Shown here piece by piece: positions 1-8,709 of a DNA stretch of 33,721 nt; within the stretch, counting starts at the first letter, position 1, and the number at the start of each line of letters is the position of its first letter. The notes under the pieces are model-generated. The model was not told the DNA's origin, made no database searches, and was given only the letters and a program-made list of their open reading frames with translations. Where the stretch lies: positions 1-33,721 of IMG/VR virus record IMGVR_UViG_3300044949_002466. The stretch is one strand, 5' to 3'. The position numbers and the translations under genes were made by a program. This stretch comes from a virus.

Positions 1-127
1 CCGTCACCGTCCCCGCAATCGTCTGGGTGGAGGGAAAGTTGGAGATTGTGACGGAGCCGATGCTTAACGCCGGCATGGTGGTCACCGCCACGGATCCGCT
101 CACCACCTGGGTGGCCGGAAAGTTTGA
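1..127. repeat. Left copy of 127-bp exact terminal repeat
   Basis: Bases 1-127 are identical to 33595-33721. The repeat lies wholly inside one reading frame of a tail-fibre gene that becomes complete when the copies are merged. This is the signature of a circular assembly with a k-mer-length overlap, not a functional terminal repeat. The genome is therefore probably closed at about 33,594 bp. Confidence 0.95.
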
Positions 128-310
128 AACGCTGACGGCCGCGCCCACGGTCACGGTCACGTTCTCCAGGGCGGAAAGGCTGTTCGCATCCAAGGCCACG
201 GTGACGGTGTTGCCGACGGTCACGGTGGCGGCCACGGAGTTGGCAATCACCGGCTGGGACAAGGTCACCACGGACGGGGTTTCGGTCAGGCTTAGATAAA
301 TGTCAGACAT
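1..310 (-). CDS. Tail-fibre-like protein, N-terminal part (continues at the right end)
   Basis: ATG at 308-310 opens a frame that runs off the left edge and continues at 33594 down to 32864, giving 346 residues on the closed circle. The N-terminus is MSDIYLSLTE, followed by Val/Thr-rich beta repeats. The unit VSNFPATQ-VSG-V then VTISNFPSTQTIAGTV is a low-complexity beta motif recurrent in phage fibre or appendage proteins (from memory). It lies after the other tail genes, as a receptor-contact component would. No enzyme domain is visible. The start follows a short AT-rich leader with a hexamer microsatellite (320-343). Confidence 0.75.
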   Translation of the reverse strand, partial: MSDIYLSLTETPSVVTLSQPVIANSVAATVTVGNTVTVALDANSLSALENVTVTVGAAVSVSNFPATQVVSGSVAVTTMPALSIGSVTISNFPSTQTIAGTVT

Positions 311-319
311 GTTTTTTTA

Positions 320-343
320 GATTAAAATTAAGATTAAGATTAA
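320..343. repeat. Four-copy hexamer microsatellite before the tail-fibre start
   Basis: GATTAA occurs four times in tandem on the plus strand (second copy AATTAA), that is TTAATC units on the coding strand. It ends ten bases upstream of the fibre ATG at 310. It lies in a 41-bp gap between two tail genes and is strikingly AT-rich against its surroundings. It could be a leader or promoter element, and its length could vary by slippage. Confidence 0.7.
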
Positions 344-351
344 GGGGTGTG

Positions 352-693
352 TCAGCTGACGACGGTGATCCTAGGGGTAAGGGTGACGGAGCCGGCCAAC
401 AGCTTGGTGCTCACCCCGGCGCTGGTGACCATGAAGAGGTCGTACTTCGCCCCGGCCGTCGGCACCACCAGGCTGGCGGCGCTGGTCACGCTCATCCTCA
501 CCTGCCCCCCGGCGGCGGACACCACGCTGCAGCCGATGGCGGTGGCCACGGTGCCGGACGGAAACTGCCGGATCTGGGCGGAAAACGTGCGGCCGGACAG
601 GTCAATCGCCCCCTGGGTGGCGGTGGTCAAAAAGAGGTCGCGGGTCCAATCGGCCCCCTGCTCGATTTCAATGTTGTAGGTGGCAGCACCCAT
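352..693 (-). CDS. Small beta-rich tail/baseplate-associated protein
   Basis: 113 residues beginning MGAATYNIEIEQGADWTRDL, followed by segments with DLSGRTFSAQIRQFPSG. An N-terminal Y-N-x-x-IEQGA then a Thr/Ser-rich beta region is common in small structural proteins beside phage fibres (from memory). No catalytic motif, signal peptide or membrane segment. It sits between a 315-residue structural protein and the fibre gene crossing the genome junction, so a tail-tip role is inferred from position. Confidence 0.75.
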   Translation of the reverse strand: MGAATYNIEIEQGADWTRDLFLTTATQGAIDLSGRTFSAQIRQFPSGTVATAIGCSVVSAAGGQVRMSVTSAASLVVPTAGAKYDLFMVTSAGVSTKLLAGSVTLTPRITVVS

Positions 694-745
694 AAATCAG
701 ATATTCGTGAAGGTGAACGTGAAATTCACTTACGCGCAGGGGATG

Positions 746-1693
746 TCAAAGGGGCCTTTCCTCGCCCTCTTTCCATTCCACGTTTAGGCTGGCGGATCCT
801 CGGCCAAAATAGTCGGGGGAATTGGTCGCAAGATTGAGCTGCACCGGAAAAAAAACCCAGCGGGCTGGGATTTCCTTCCCCAACGCCTTCAGCGAAACGG
901 TGGTGTCGGACCGCCCGGACAGGTCCCCCGGCAGCGGATCCACATCCCCGGCCCATCCCAGGGAAAACGGCCGGAACCCATCCATGGCACCGCTCAAAAA
1001 GTAGTTTGGATACACATCCCGCGCCGGGGTGGACGGGTCAAAAAAAGACGGCTGTATGCCAAAAAACAGGGTCATGGGAAGCAGGACGTCATAGCTGGCA
1101 AAAGTTGCGGCCACGCCCACCCTGCGGAAGGTGGCGGGGCGCTGGGTGGACGGGCCGGGCAAAGAGTAGCCTTCCAGGACAAGCGGAGAAGCGCTGGGTT
1201 CCGCATCATGAAAAAATTCCCCCACAAAAACGTCCACCACGCGCCCCCGCACGTTGCAGTAGGCAACCCACAGCGGTCGGTTCAAAAACGCCGCCCCGTA
1301 CCGGATGGTCCCCTGGCGGGGGTCCGGCGGGGGACCCGGGTTTTGCCAGCCCGTCTCGTACGAAAATTCCGGCACGCGGTCGTCCCGGCCCGCATCGCGC
1401 ACATGGACGACCTCGGCACTGGAAAAGCGCAGCTGCAAATCCACGGGAATCGGCTCACTGGGAAAGCCGTCATTGACTACGTACCGATCGAGCTGATATT
1501 CCCCGCTCATGGACACCTCACAGGTGTGGGTGCGGCGGAAGTAGGTCCGAAACAGCTGGGCGATGGTGGTTTTGACCTGCCGGCGGCTGTTGACCTGCTC
1601 TTGGGTAAAAGAAAATGGCGGCCGGGTAAGCCGGCTCAACCCGGGCCCGCCCAGGACCAGCAGCGGTGCATCCGCGTATCGGGTAAAAAGCAT
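746..1693 (-). CDS. Predicted tail structural protein, 315 aa
   Basis: I do not recognise a family. The protein starts MLFTRYADAPLLVLGGPGLS, has many aromatic and Pro-Gly turns, and no membrane segment or enzyme motif. The C-terminus is charged (WKEGEERPL). It lies in the uninterrupted minus-strand tail block, 14 bp after the stop of the 212-residue gene, so a baseplate or tail-tip role is likely. The long plus-strand frames opposite it look like GC-rich shadows. Confidence 0.7.
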   Translation of the reverse strand: MLFTRYADAPLLVLGGPGLSRLTRPPFSFTQEQVNSRRQVKTTIAQLFRTYFRRTHTCEVSMSGEYQLDRYVVNDGFPSEPIPVDLQLRFSSAEVVHVRDAGRDDRVPEFSYETGWQNPGPPPDPRQGTIRYGAAFLNRPLWVAYCNVRGRVVDVFVGEFFHDAEPSASPLVLEGYSLPGPSTQRPATFRRVGVAATFASYDVLLPMTLFFGIQPSFFDPSTPARDVYPNYFLSGAMDGFRPFSLGWAGDVDPLPGDLSGRSDTTVSLKALGKEIPARWVFFPVQLNLATNSPDYFGRGSASLNVEWKEGEERPL

Positions 1694-1707
1694 GGGGGCA
1701 AAGGAGC

Positions 1708-2346
1708 CTAGAACATGGAACGGGGCGGGATCATCACCGCCACGGGATACCCATCGGCCGGCAACAAAACGGTCACCAGCCCCTGCTTGATGTAGGGCAA
1801 AAGAAAGGAGCCCGTGCTGCCCCCGGGGTTGACCAGGTAGGTGGCCAGCAGCACGCGGCTCTTGGTTTGCCGATCGCCGGTGATTTCATAGCCGGGCAGC
1901 AACGTGGTGGAGGCCGTGTAGGTGTAGTTGGAAAGCGTCAAATCATCGGCCACGGACGCCTCCAGGTAAAAGTAGCCGTCCGGCGTGAATGGCAGCTCCT
2001 GGCCCGCATTGGCGATGGCCGCGTCGCCGGCCGCTCCCTGTCCGCTCCCAATAAACGGCCCCTCCGGCGTGGTGATCTTAAAGAAAAACCTGTTTTCCTT
2101 TTTGGTAATGGTCACCTTGTAGGGGTAATCCTCCTCTGGCGGCACCGCCCCTGCCCCGCCCGGTTTGATGGACAGCACGGTGCCGTTGGTGGAACGGTTG
2201 ACGGTGTAGCCCACCCCGGGCTGGATCCGGCACTGGTCCACGGCCTCGCGCAAGCGGTTCAGCTTATCGACAAAACCGCGGACGTCCGGGTTGCGGGCGA
2301 CCTCAAAGGGGCCGCACTGGAAGCTGTCGGGCTTCTCGTTGGGCAT
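1708..2346 (-). CDS. Predicted tail protein, 212 aa
   Basis: Starts MPNEKPDSFQCGPFEVARNP. A helical, charged N-terminal stretch (about residues 20-42, VDKLNRLREAVDQC) precedes a beta-rich region with GYTVNRSTNGTVLSI and KVTITKKENRFFFKIT. No family recognised. A short helix followed by a beta domain suits a trimerising tail-tip or fibre accessory protein, but that is inference. It starts 8 bp after the stop of the 996-residue fibre-like gene. Confidence 0.7.
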   Translation of the reverse strand: MPNEKPDSFQCGPFEVARNPDVRGFVDKLNRLREAVDQCRIQPGVGYTVNRSTNGTVLSIKPGGAGAVPPEEDYPYKVTITKKENRFFFKITTPEGPFIGSGQGAAGDAAIANAGQELPFTPDGYFYLEASVADDLTLSNYTYTASTTLLPGYEITGDRQTKSRVLLATYLVNPGGSTGSFLLPYIKQGLVTVLLPADGYPVAVMIPPRSMF

Positions 2347-2354
2347 AAAAGCCC

Positions 2355-5345
2355 CTAGCTGACGCGGGCGACGAGGGTGACGGGCACCTGGGCCAGCACA
2401 GTGCTGTCCGCGCCGGCTTTTTCCTCAATCTGCAAAAAGGCGCTGGCGGAGCTGCCGCCACCCAGCAGCGTGGTCACCGCCGCGGTGGAGAGATCGATCT
2501 GCTTGCGGTAAAAAACGGAGGTTTCCGGCGCCTCCACGGCCACGGCGGGGGCGGAGGTGTAGCCCGATCCGGCGGACGTGATGGTCAAACCGGTCACCTC
2601 GCCGTTCAGCAGCACGGGCGTGGCGGCCGCGCCGGTCCCGCCTCCCCCGCTGAAGGTGATCTGCGGCGGGTTGGCCGCATCGTATCCGGCCCCCTGGCAG
2701 GTGACGGTCAGGCCGGAGACCTGGCCGCCGATGTCCGGCGCCGCCACGGTGACGGCCGGGGCGGTGAGATAGCCGCGGCCCGCATTGACCACCACAAAAC
2801 CCTGGCTGGTGCCGCTTTTCACAAAATTGACGACCGCCTGGGCGCCGCCGGCGGGCGGGGCGGAAACGGTGCAGGCAAAGGTGCCGTCGCCGTAGCCCAC
2901 CCCGCGCGTCACCAGGGTGACGACGCGCACGCCATCGCCCTGGTTGGGCGCGGCGATGGTGATGGTGGGGGCGCTGGTGTAGCCGTACCCGGCTGAAACA
3001 ATCGTCAGGCTGATGCTGCCGTTGCCATTGAGGCTGGCGGTGACGACGGCCGGGGTGGCCCCGGGCGCGGTGGCCACGTAGGCCGCGTTGTCGATGGTGA
3101 TGGCCGGCAGCGTGGTCCAGTAGCCCGCGCCGGCGCAGGTGACGGTGATGCCCGTGACCTTGCGGTAGGCGGACAACGTGGCCACGGAAAACGCGGTGGC
3201 GTAGCCGGGCGTGGGGATGGAGGAAAGGGAGAGCTGCCCGCTGTTGAGCACCGTGAAGTTGGCGGTGCCATCGGTGTCTCCGCAGCTGGGGGTGGAAAAG
3301 ATGACCGGCACGGTGGAGCCGGGGGCAAAGGAGGCGTCCGTGCCGCTGATGGTGGCGCCGGTGACCCGCACGTAAGGGATCAGCGGCGTCAGTGTGGCCG
3401 CGCCGGTGGTGGCGATGGTGCCGGTGTTGAACGGAAACTTGAGGGTCGTCTGGCTTCCGGCAGTCAGCACGGAAACCACGTAAGCCAGGCCGGAGGCTTT
3501 GCCCAGGTTTGTCAGCAGGGCCCAGCTGTTTTCGGAAATGGTGGTGCCGCTGCCCAGGTTGAGAACGAGCGTGCGGCTGCCGGAGCTGACCACGGAGGTC
3601 ACCGTGCGGGCGGCGGCGGCCTGCATGTTGGTGGTGGGCGGCAGGACAAAGACATCCGGCAGGGCGTTGTAGCCAGAGCCCGGATTGGTCAGGGTAAGGC
3701 CGGTGAGCTTGCCGGATTGAATTGTGGCGGTGGCCGTGGCGATTTCCCCGTTTTCGTCCTCCGGCTCGGAAATGATGATTTGCGGGGCGGTGGCGTACTG
3801 GGCGCCGCAATCGGTGATGTCGAACCTTTCCACGCGGCGGCCGGGGTAGGCGCGGTCCGGGTACAGGGAGACCAGGCCGGTCTTGGCGGCGGCTTCCAGG
3901 GGCCGGTGGTTATAGTTGTCGATGGAAATTTCTCCGCCGGTGACGCGCTTTTTGCCGTTGGCCAGGGTTTCCGTGGTCAGGGAGACCGTTTCGCCCGTGT
4001 AGGTGGATGCGGAAACGCCGGCAACCCAGGAAGCGTAGTTGTTGCCGATTTTACTAGTGCTGGCATCAGTGTAGTCCGGGCCTGTTAATCCAATGAGGCC
4101 TGCCAGGCTATCCACCTCAAATCTTAATTCTCTGGATCCATTAAAAGAAAATCCGCCTCCATAAGTGGACCAAAACTCATTGCCGATCTGGGGTTGATCC
4201 AGAACATAGTTTTTCGCGTCCTCCTCGCTACCATAAAAAATCGGCAATCCCTTGCCCGAGCCGGTGGACTCCACATAAACCGGGCTGAGAAAACAACCCA
4301 CTGAGGTGATGGTGAAGTTATTGACGATCTTTAATCCAGAGTAAGTGTTGTTCAACCCCTGGCTGATGACACTGCTGGTCAAAATGACGCCTCCGTAAAG
4401 GTAGCCGTTGGGAGCTGACGTGGAGGTGACGGGTTGCGCGTTGGTGTAATAGGCTGCGGAATATCCGGCCGGCCATGAAACAATGGAATGGTAGCTGGAT
4501 TTAAGATTGATCGTGGAAAGCGTGGTGACGCTGGACGGGGGAATCCACGCGCCGTCCGGCGTCAAAAACTGAAAAGATGCACCGCTGGATTGAGAAACAG
4601 AAAGCACGTTGCCGGTCACCGTTGGGCTGCAGACCGTAGAGTTGATGGCATCCCATCCGTTGGATAAAATTCCTGCGTTTTGGTCGGTATAGCCTCCCGT
4701 CACCGCCGGGATCCGGTAGATCATCACGTGGGTGGTGGACGGGCTGGTGACCCACACGCCGTTCACGCCCAGGTTAATCATGTTGCGGAATGTCTGACTG
4801 GTGGAAACAATGGTGGCGGAAAGGCTGGCGTTGGCGTCATACGGCGTGCCGGCGTCGTCCACCGTGAGGTATTTGTCGAAAGCGGGCGTCAGGCTGTATT
4901 TGACCACCGGCGGCACGGCCGTGGGCCCCAGGTAGGCCGTCACGCGGCCGCTGGCAAATGTGGTGACGGATGGCGTGATGGTGATGACGGTGGGGCTGTT
5001 GACCCCGGCCGTGGCCGTGGCCGTGATGGATCCCAGCAGGCTGGCCGTGCCGGTGGCCGTGACGGCCGCGGTGATCCCGGCCGTGGCCGTGGCCTGCGCG
5101 GAAAGGGTGACGGTGGAAAGCGTCAGCGCGGAGGCGACCGCCGTGCCGCCTAGTGTGCCCACCCGCACGTTAATGGCGCTGGCGGTGCTGGTGTAGTGGC
5201 CCAGCACGCCGTCCTCCCGCGTGAGCAGCTCCACCTCGATGACAGGCTTGTCCCCCTGCCACAACCGCGGCGTGGCCGCCAGCTGGGTGGAGGACGGGCC
5301 CGTCAGCAGGCGGTTGTTGTCCAGGTCTACGTAATAGCGCGGCAT
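2355..5345 (-). CDS. Large tail/adhesin protein with GxGY repeats, 996 aa
   Basis: Begins MPRYYVDLDNNRLLTGPSST. A Thr/Ala-rich beta region covers roughly residues 55-130. A unique Ser/Gly/Tyr-rich central part (about 200-460) is followed by a C-terminal array of units centred on G-x-GY, such as NPGSGYNALPDVFV, SAGYGYTSAPTITI, NAGRGYLTAPAVTV and SAGSGYTSAPAVAV. These units recur in phage and environmental adhesin-like proteins (from memory). The coding DNA for the central part is visibly AT-richer than either flank. The long size and position after the tape measure suggest a central tail fibre or host-contact protein. No peptidase or lyase motif was seen. Confidence 0.8.
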   Translation of the reverse strand: MPRYYVDLDNNRLLTGPSSTQLAATPRLWQGDKPVIEVELLTREDGVLGHYTSTASAINVRVGTLGGTAVASALTLSTVTLSAQATATAGITAAVTATGTASLLGSITATATAGVNSPTVITITPSVTTFASGRVTAYLGPTAVPPVVKYSLTPAFDKYLTVDDAGTPYDANASLSATIVSTSQTFRNMINLGVNGVWVTSPSTTHVMIYRIPAVTGGYTDQNAGILSNGWDAINSTVCSPTVTGNVLSVSQSSGASFQFLTPDGAWIPPSSVTTLSTINLKSSYHSIVSWPAGYSAAYYTNAQPVTSTSAPNGYLYGGVILTSSVISQGLNNTYSGLKIVNNFTITSVGCFLSPVYVESTGSGKGLPIFYGSEEDAKNYVLDQPQIGNEFWSTYGGGFSFNGSRELRFEVDSLAGLIGLTGPDYTDASTSKIGNNYASWVAGVSASTYTGETVSLTTETLANGKKRVTGGEISIDNYNHRPLEAAAKTGLVSLYPDRAYPGRRVERFDITDCGAQYATAPQIIISEPEDENGEIATATATIQSGKLTGLTLTNPGSGYNALPDVFVLPPTTNMQAAAARTVTSVVSSGSRTLVLNLGSGTTISENSWALLTNLGKASGLAYVVSVLTAGSQTTLKFPFNTGTIATTGAATLTPLIPYVRVTGATISGTDASFAPGSTVPVIFSTPSCGDTDGTANFTVLNSGQLSLSSIPTPGYATAFSVATLSAYRKVTGITVTCAGAGYWTTLPAITIDNAAYVATAPGATPAVVTASLNGNGSISLTIVSAGYGYTSAPTITIAAPNQGDGVRVVTLVTRGVGYGDGTFACTVSAPPAGGAQAVVNFVKSGTSQGFVVVNAGRGYLTAPAVTVAAPDIGGQVSGLTVTCQGAGYDAANPPQITFSGGGGTGAAATPVLLNGEVTGLTITSAGSGYTSAPAVAVEAPETSVFYRKQIDLSTAAVTTLLGGGSSASAFLQIEEKAGADSTVLAQVPVTLVARVS

Positions 5346-5369
5346 GGGATTACTTTGCCTGCGTCAATG

Positions 5370-6062
5370 TCAAGGACCGTAGAGGAAGGTGTCCCAGCCA
5401 CCCTCTCCGCTCATCTCGTACTCCTCCGTCACCGTGTAGGACCCGGTGGATCCGCGGGCGGAGACGTTGATCAGCAGGAACGTGGCGCCGCGGGGCACCC
5501 CGGGAACGCTGACGCCCGGGCTGGCGATTTTTCCCACCCGCCCGGCGGAGGGCGGGCTGGAGGCCTGATAGGTTTTGCGCACCACCAGGCTGGGCACGTA
5601 GTAGCTGGTCACCCCGTCCATCAGGTATCCGTAGAGGCTGCGGGCGCGGGTCACGTCCGATCCGCTTTCGCGGATTTCTTCCTCAATATCGGAAAACTTT
5701 TTGCCGCTGGTGGCCAGCGCGTCGCGGATGATTTTTTTGCCCTCCGCGGTGACGAAGCTGCCCCGGCCCTCGCCACCGTAGACGGGGTGGGCCTCGATCG
5801 GCACGGTGCGGACCGCTGAGACCACCTCCACGGCGACGGCGCCGGGCTGGATGGGATCGCCAATGGAGCCGGCGTCCTGTTCAATCTGGTAGACGGTGCG
5901 GATCTGACCGGCCACGTCCGTGGTGACGGCCTTGGACTTGACGGTGCCGGTCAGGCCGGTCGGCTGCGGCGCCTCCTCCGTGCCGATAAAGGTGACGGTG
6001 ACAATCTGCTTGCCGTCCTTGTCGATCGTCGTCGTCCGGCCGGGCTGTTCGTAGTAGGGCAT
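5370..6062 (-). CDS. Predicted distal tail protein, 230 aa
   Basis: MPYYEQPGRTTTIDKDGKQI leads into a beta-rich protein (IVTVTFIGTEE, VAVEVVSAVRTVPIEAHPVY), then a helical KKFSDIEEEIRESGSD segment near residues 120-140 and a C-terminal GWDTFLYGP. No family recognised. It follows the tape-measure gene by three bases and precedes the 996-residue fibre-like gene, the place where distal tail or hub proteins usually lie. Confidence 0.75.
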   Translation of the reverse strand: MPYYEQPGRTTTIDKDGKQIVTVTFIGTEEAPQPTGLTGTVKSKAVTTDVAGQIRTVYQIEQDAGSIGDPIQPGAVAVEVVSAVRTVPIEAHPVYGGEGRGSFVTAEGKKIIRDALATSGKKFSDIEEEIRESGSDVTRARSLYGYLMDGVTSYYVPSLVVRKTYQASSPPSAGRVGKIASPGVSVPGVPRGATFLLINVSARGSTGSYTVTEEYEMSGEGGWDTFLYGP

Positions 6063-6065
6063 AAA

Positions 6066-7295
6066 TTACTGCACTCCCTCCGGTGTCACGCCGGCAGCCA
6101 TGCTCTTGCCGGTGTTTTTCTCGATGTTTTTAAGGACGGCAAGCTGATCCCGCTGAATGGCATCTGCGCCGCCAATCTGGGCAAACCGGCCGCCCCCGCC
6201 CACCTGCTGCAGTGAATCAGCCAATACTTGCAGACTCCCACCGGTGGCCAATGCCTTGGCAATGCCACCGGGAATCATCCCGTCTGTAATCTGTTCTTGC
6301 ACCCTTCTGCGGAGAGAGTCGATTTGCCCGGCCAGGGTTATGTTTTCCAAAACAGCTTGGGCGCGCTCCGGACCGTCAGCCATGCGGCTAATTTTTTCAC
6401 GCTGAGCTGCCTCCTCGCGGGAAAGCTCCACCAAGCGATCGGCATCGTTAAGGGAATTAAGAAAATTTTGCCGGGCGGCGCGGTCGGCGCGTTCGTAGAT
6501 CTGCGCTGCTTTTTCCGCGGCATCGGTTCGCGCCACCGCCTCTTGTTGTCTTGGGACAGCGGTGGGCGGCTCTGATGTAAGTATCCCGGCAAGGTTTTCA
6601 AAACCCAGGAACTTGGCCATGGCCGCGGCGGCCGGCACAATGGCCGCAGCAATGCGTCCAAAAACCAAAGTCATGGCGTTGCCAATGGTTTTCATGGCAT
6701 CCGACGCGGCGCTTAGCGCCTTGATCTGGCTGTCCGTGTAAGTGCCCATGGCCGCGCCAAGTTTCATAATCTCATCGGAACCCATGCGCAGGGTGGGAAG
6801 AAGATCCGTTGCCGATCGGCCCATCAATTCCTGGGCAATCCGAAACTCGTCGGCTCCAAGCGCGCCCTGCTGTGCCGCCTGGGCAAAAGCCATCAAAATA
6901 TCCTGCGGGGAGGCGGCTCGCAGTTGTTCCAAAGACAGGCCAATTCTTTCAAAGTTTTCCGCCATGGCTTGGTCGGTTGCGGCGCGGCTGGCATTGATCG
7001 CCGCCTTGTTCATGGCGGCGGCCACCGATTCCAGGCTGGCCCCGGAAAGCTCTGCGGCATTACCCAGCAGCTGGAGCTGACTGGCGGAGATTCCAAATTT
7101 ATTTGCGAGATCTTGTAGTTGATCCCCCTTCTGCACGGCTTGATTCAGTCCACTGAGAAGTTTGTCGAAAACAAAAGCTCCGGCAAAGATTCCCCCAATT
7201 CCCCTGGCAAAAGACGCGGCGGAGCTTTGCAACCTGGCGATGCCGGTCTCAAAGCCGGAGGCATCGAGGCCTGTTTTTACATTCAGCTCGCTCAT
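6066..7295 (-). CDS. Short tail tape-measure-like protein, 409 aa
   Basis: Starts MSELNVKTGLDASGFETGIA, an opening common in tape-measure proteins (target residues then a helical region, from memory). Long alanine-rich helices fill residues 10-210. A hydrophobic stretch near 205-235 (AIVPAAAAMAKFLGF) and a charged coiled region near 250-330 follow. It determines tail length and is later ejected. At about 1.5 angstrom per residue it would give a tail of roughly 60 nm, short for a siphovirus. The start overlaps the upstream stop as ATGA at 7292-7295. Myoviral tape measures look similar, but no sheath gene was seen. Confidence 0.8.
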   Translation of the reverse strand: MSELNVKTGLDASGFETGIARLQSSAASFARGIGGIFAGAFVFDKLLSGLNQAVQKGDQLQDLANKFGISASQLQLLGNAAELSGASLESVAAAMNKAAINASRAATDQAMAENFERIGLSLEQLRAASPQDILMAFAQAAQQGALGADEFRIAQELMGRSATDLLPTLRMGSDEIMKLGAAMGTYTDSQIKALSAASDAMKTIGNAMTLVFGRIAAAIVPAAAAMAKFLGFENLAGILTSEPPTAVPRQQEAVARTDAAEKAAQIYERADRAARQNFLNSLNDADRLVELSREEAAQREKISRMADGPERAQAVLENITLAGQIDSLRRRVQEQITDGMIPGGIAKALATGGSLQVLADSLQQVGGGGRFAQIGGADAIQRDQLAVLKNIEKNTGKSMAAGVTPEGVQ

Positions 7296-8113
7296 AAACC
7301 GTTGGCCTTGGCCCTTTTGGCCGCGGCGATGTTGATCGCCCGGATCATCTTTTGCCTCTGATTGTCAAGGGCGCGCTGGATCTGCGTGGGTGAGATGCAC
7401 TTGCTCACGTACGGCACGTGGTTGGTGATCCGGATGAACGGGCGGGAGGCGCGCTGGCTCTGATCGTCAATGCTGCCCAGCGCCCGGCCAGTGGTGTGGC
7501 GGGTGACCCAGGACGGAATCCCACGCGTTCCGCCCAGATACTTGGCAGGGCTGGCCCAGCCACCCTTGGCCATACCCACCCTGGCCATCACCTGTTTGGC
7601 GTAACGGTTGAGAGCCGGCTGATTTTTTACCACCAGCTCGGCAAATTGATTGCGGCTGACCTTGCGCCGGGCTCCGTACCTCGCCTTTTTGATGGCCGCC
7701 CCGGAATCAAACGGGCCCACGCTGGTTCCGTGGTAAAGTTCCAGATTCAGATCATCCAGCAGCTTTTCCGCCTCGGCAAATTTTCCGCTTCTCATCATCC
7801 TCACAAACGCCGCAGCCGCTTGGCGGCTTCCCTCCATGTGTTTTAGGTCCGATCCTTTTCCGCTGTTCCAGATATTGCGGTGGGTAACCGGAACGCCTTT
7901 GTAGACGCGATTGACGTCTGCCCGGACACTGGTTTCTCCTTTTAGCTTGGCGCCCTTGTCCGTGCCAAACGGGGCGGTTTGAAAGGCCAGATTGACTGCA
8001 ATCAACCTGCCCTGAGCCCTTAAAATATCAGAACGGTCTTTTTGCGTGCCGGAATAAAAATTGCGCAAAGCTCGCTGAAACTTTCTGTCGTCTACTATAA
8101 ATTTTACTGACAT
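7292..8113 (-). CDS. Minor tail protein, 273 aa
   Basis: I chose ATG 8111-8113, sharing one base with the preceding stop (TGATG). The longer frame upstream of it overlaps the previous gene and looks like low-complexity shadow. The protein starts MSVKFIVDDRKFQRALRNFY and is basic throughout (RYGARRKVSRNQFAELVVKN; C-terminal KMIRAINIAAAKRAKANGL). Basic proteins beginning with an F-x-V-D-x-x-x-F motif occur beside phage tape measures (from memory). No enzyme motif. It stops in ATGA overlap with the tape-measure gene. Confidence 0.75.
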   Translation of the reverse strand: MSVKFIVDDRKFQRALRNFYSGTQKDRSDILRAQGRLIAVNLAFQTAPFGTDKGAKLKGETSVRADVNRVYKGVPVTHRNIWNSGKGSDLKHMEGSRQAAAAFVRMMRSGKFAEAEKLLDDLNLELYHGTSVGPFDSGAAIKKARYGARRKVSRNQFAELVVKNQPALNRYAKQVMARVGMAKGGWASPAKYLGGTRGIPSWVTRHTTGRALGSIDDQSQRASRPFIRITNHVPYVSKCISPTQIQRALDNQRQKMIRAINIAAAKRAKANGL

Positions 8114-8688
8114 CACCCCGCCCTCTGCATGGCCCGCCTGGCCTTCACCTGCTCGATGGCCAGCTGCTCGCCGGGGCTCACCAGATCCACGTCCGCCCCG
8201 CGGTGCTTGGCAAAGGCCACGTAGTACCAGTGCGCCAAGCCGATGGGCATCGTCCAGCTTCTCTCCTCGCCCAGCCCGTGCCGGATCAACCACGCCGCCA
8301 CGTCCAGCGGCTGCGGCAACGGGCACAGCTGCGGCCCCTTGGGTTTCTCGCCATCTTTTTCCCACAGCATGGGCGGGGCGTGAAAGTCACGGATGTAGGC
8401 GGAAAACTTGGCGGCCTCCCGGGCCAGGCTGAGCTTCCTTGTCCGCCAACTCCACCACACCAGCCGCCAGCCAGACGGGATCTGGTAGGCCGGCCAGGAT
8501 CCGGTGCAGATGGCCACGGCCAGCCGCAGGTCGGTCATGGTCACGCCACTTTTGCCGTGCCACAGAGGGCTTTCGATCAGCTCCAGCAGTGTGGCGTGCC
8601 AAAGGGAAAGAGGCTGGAGCTTTCGCCCGAGGACGACGTGGTCGTCCCGGTTTACGATGGATTCGGAAAAAAGTTTATCCAGGGCCAT
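8113..8688 (-). CDS. Predicted tail assembly protein, 191 aa
   Basis: Starts MALDKLFSESIVNRDDHVVL and is Trp-rich (LVWWSWRTRK near residues 77-86, also WTMPIGLAHWYY). The helical C-terminus is AIEQVKARRAMQRAG. Its place two genes before the tape measure is where lambda G/GT assembly chaperones lie, so a chaperone role is possible by position only. No convincing slippery heptamer joins it to another frame. I do not recognise the family. Confidence 0.7.
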   Translation of the reverse strand: MALDKLFSESIVNRDDHVVLGRKLQPLSLWHATLLELIESPLWHGKSGVTMTDLRLAVAICTGSWPAYQIPSGWRLVWWSWRTRKLSLAREAAKFSAYIRDFHAPPMLWEKDGEKPKGPQLCPLPQPLDVAAWLIRHGLGEERSWTMPIGLAHWYYVAFAKHRGADVDLVSPGEQLAIEQVKARRAMQRAG

Positions 8689-8709
8689 AAAGCCGCCCTG
8701 TGGGCCGGA

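Noticed and set aside
2425-3810. 461-codon minus frame overlapping the 996-residue tail gene
   Set aside because: Arg/His-rich shadow of the repeated coding DNA; the other frame has the repeat units and joins the whole gene.
8113-8365. Programmed frameshift near GGGAAAAAG (about 8353-8361) joining the assembly protein to the next frame
   Set aside because: The codon phase does not give an X-XXY-YYZ slip site and the extension would fuse into the minor tail protein; the TGATG start explains the next gene.
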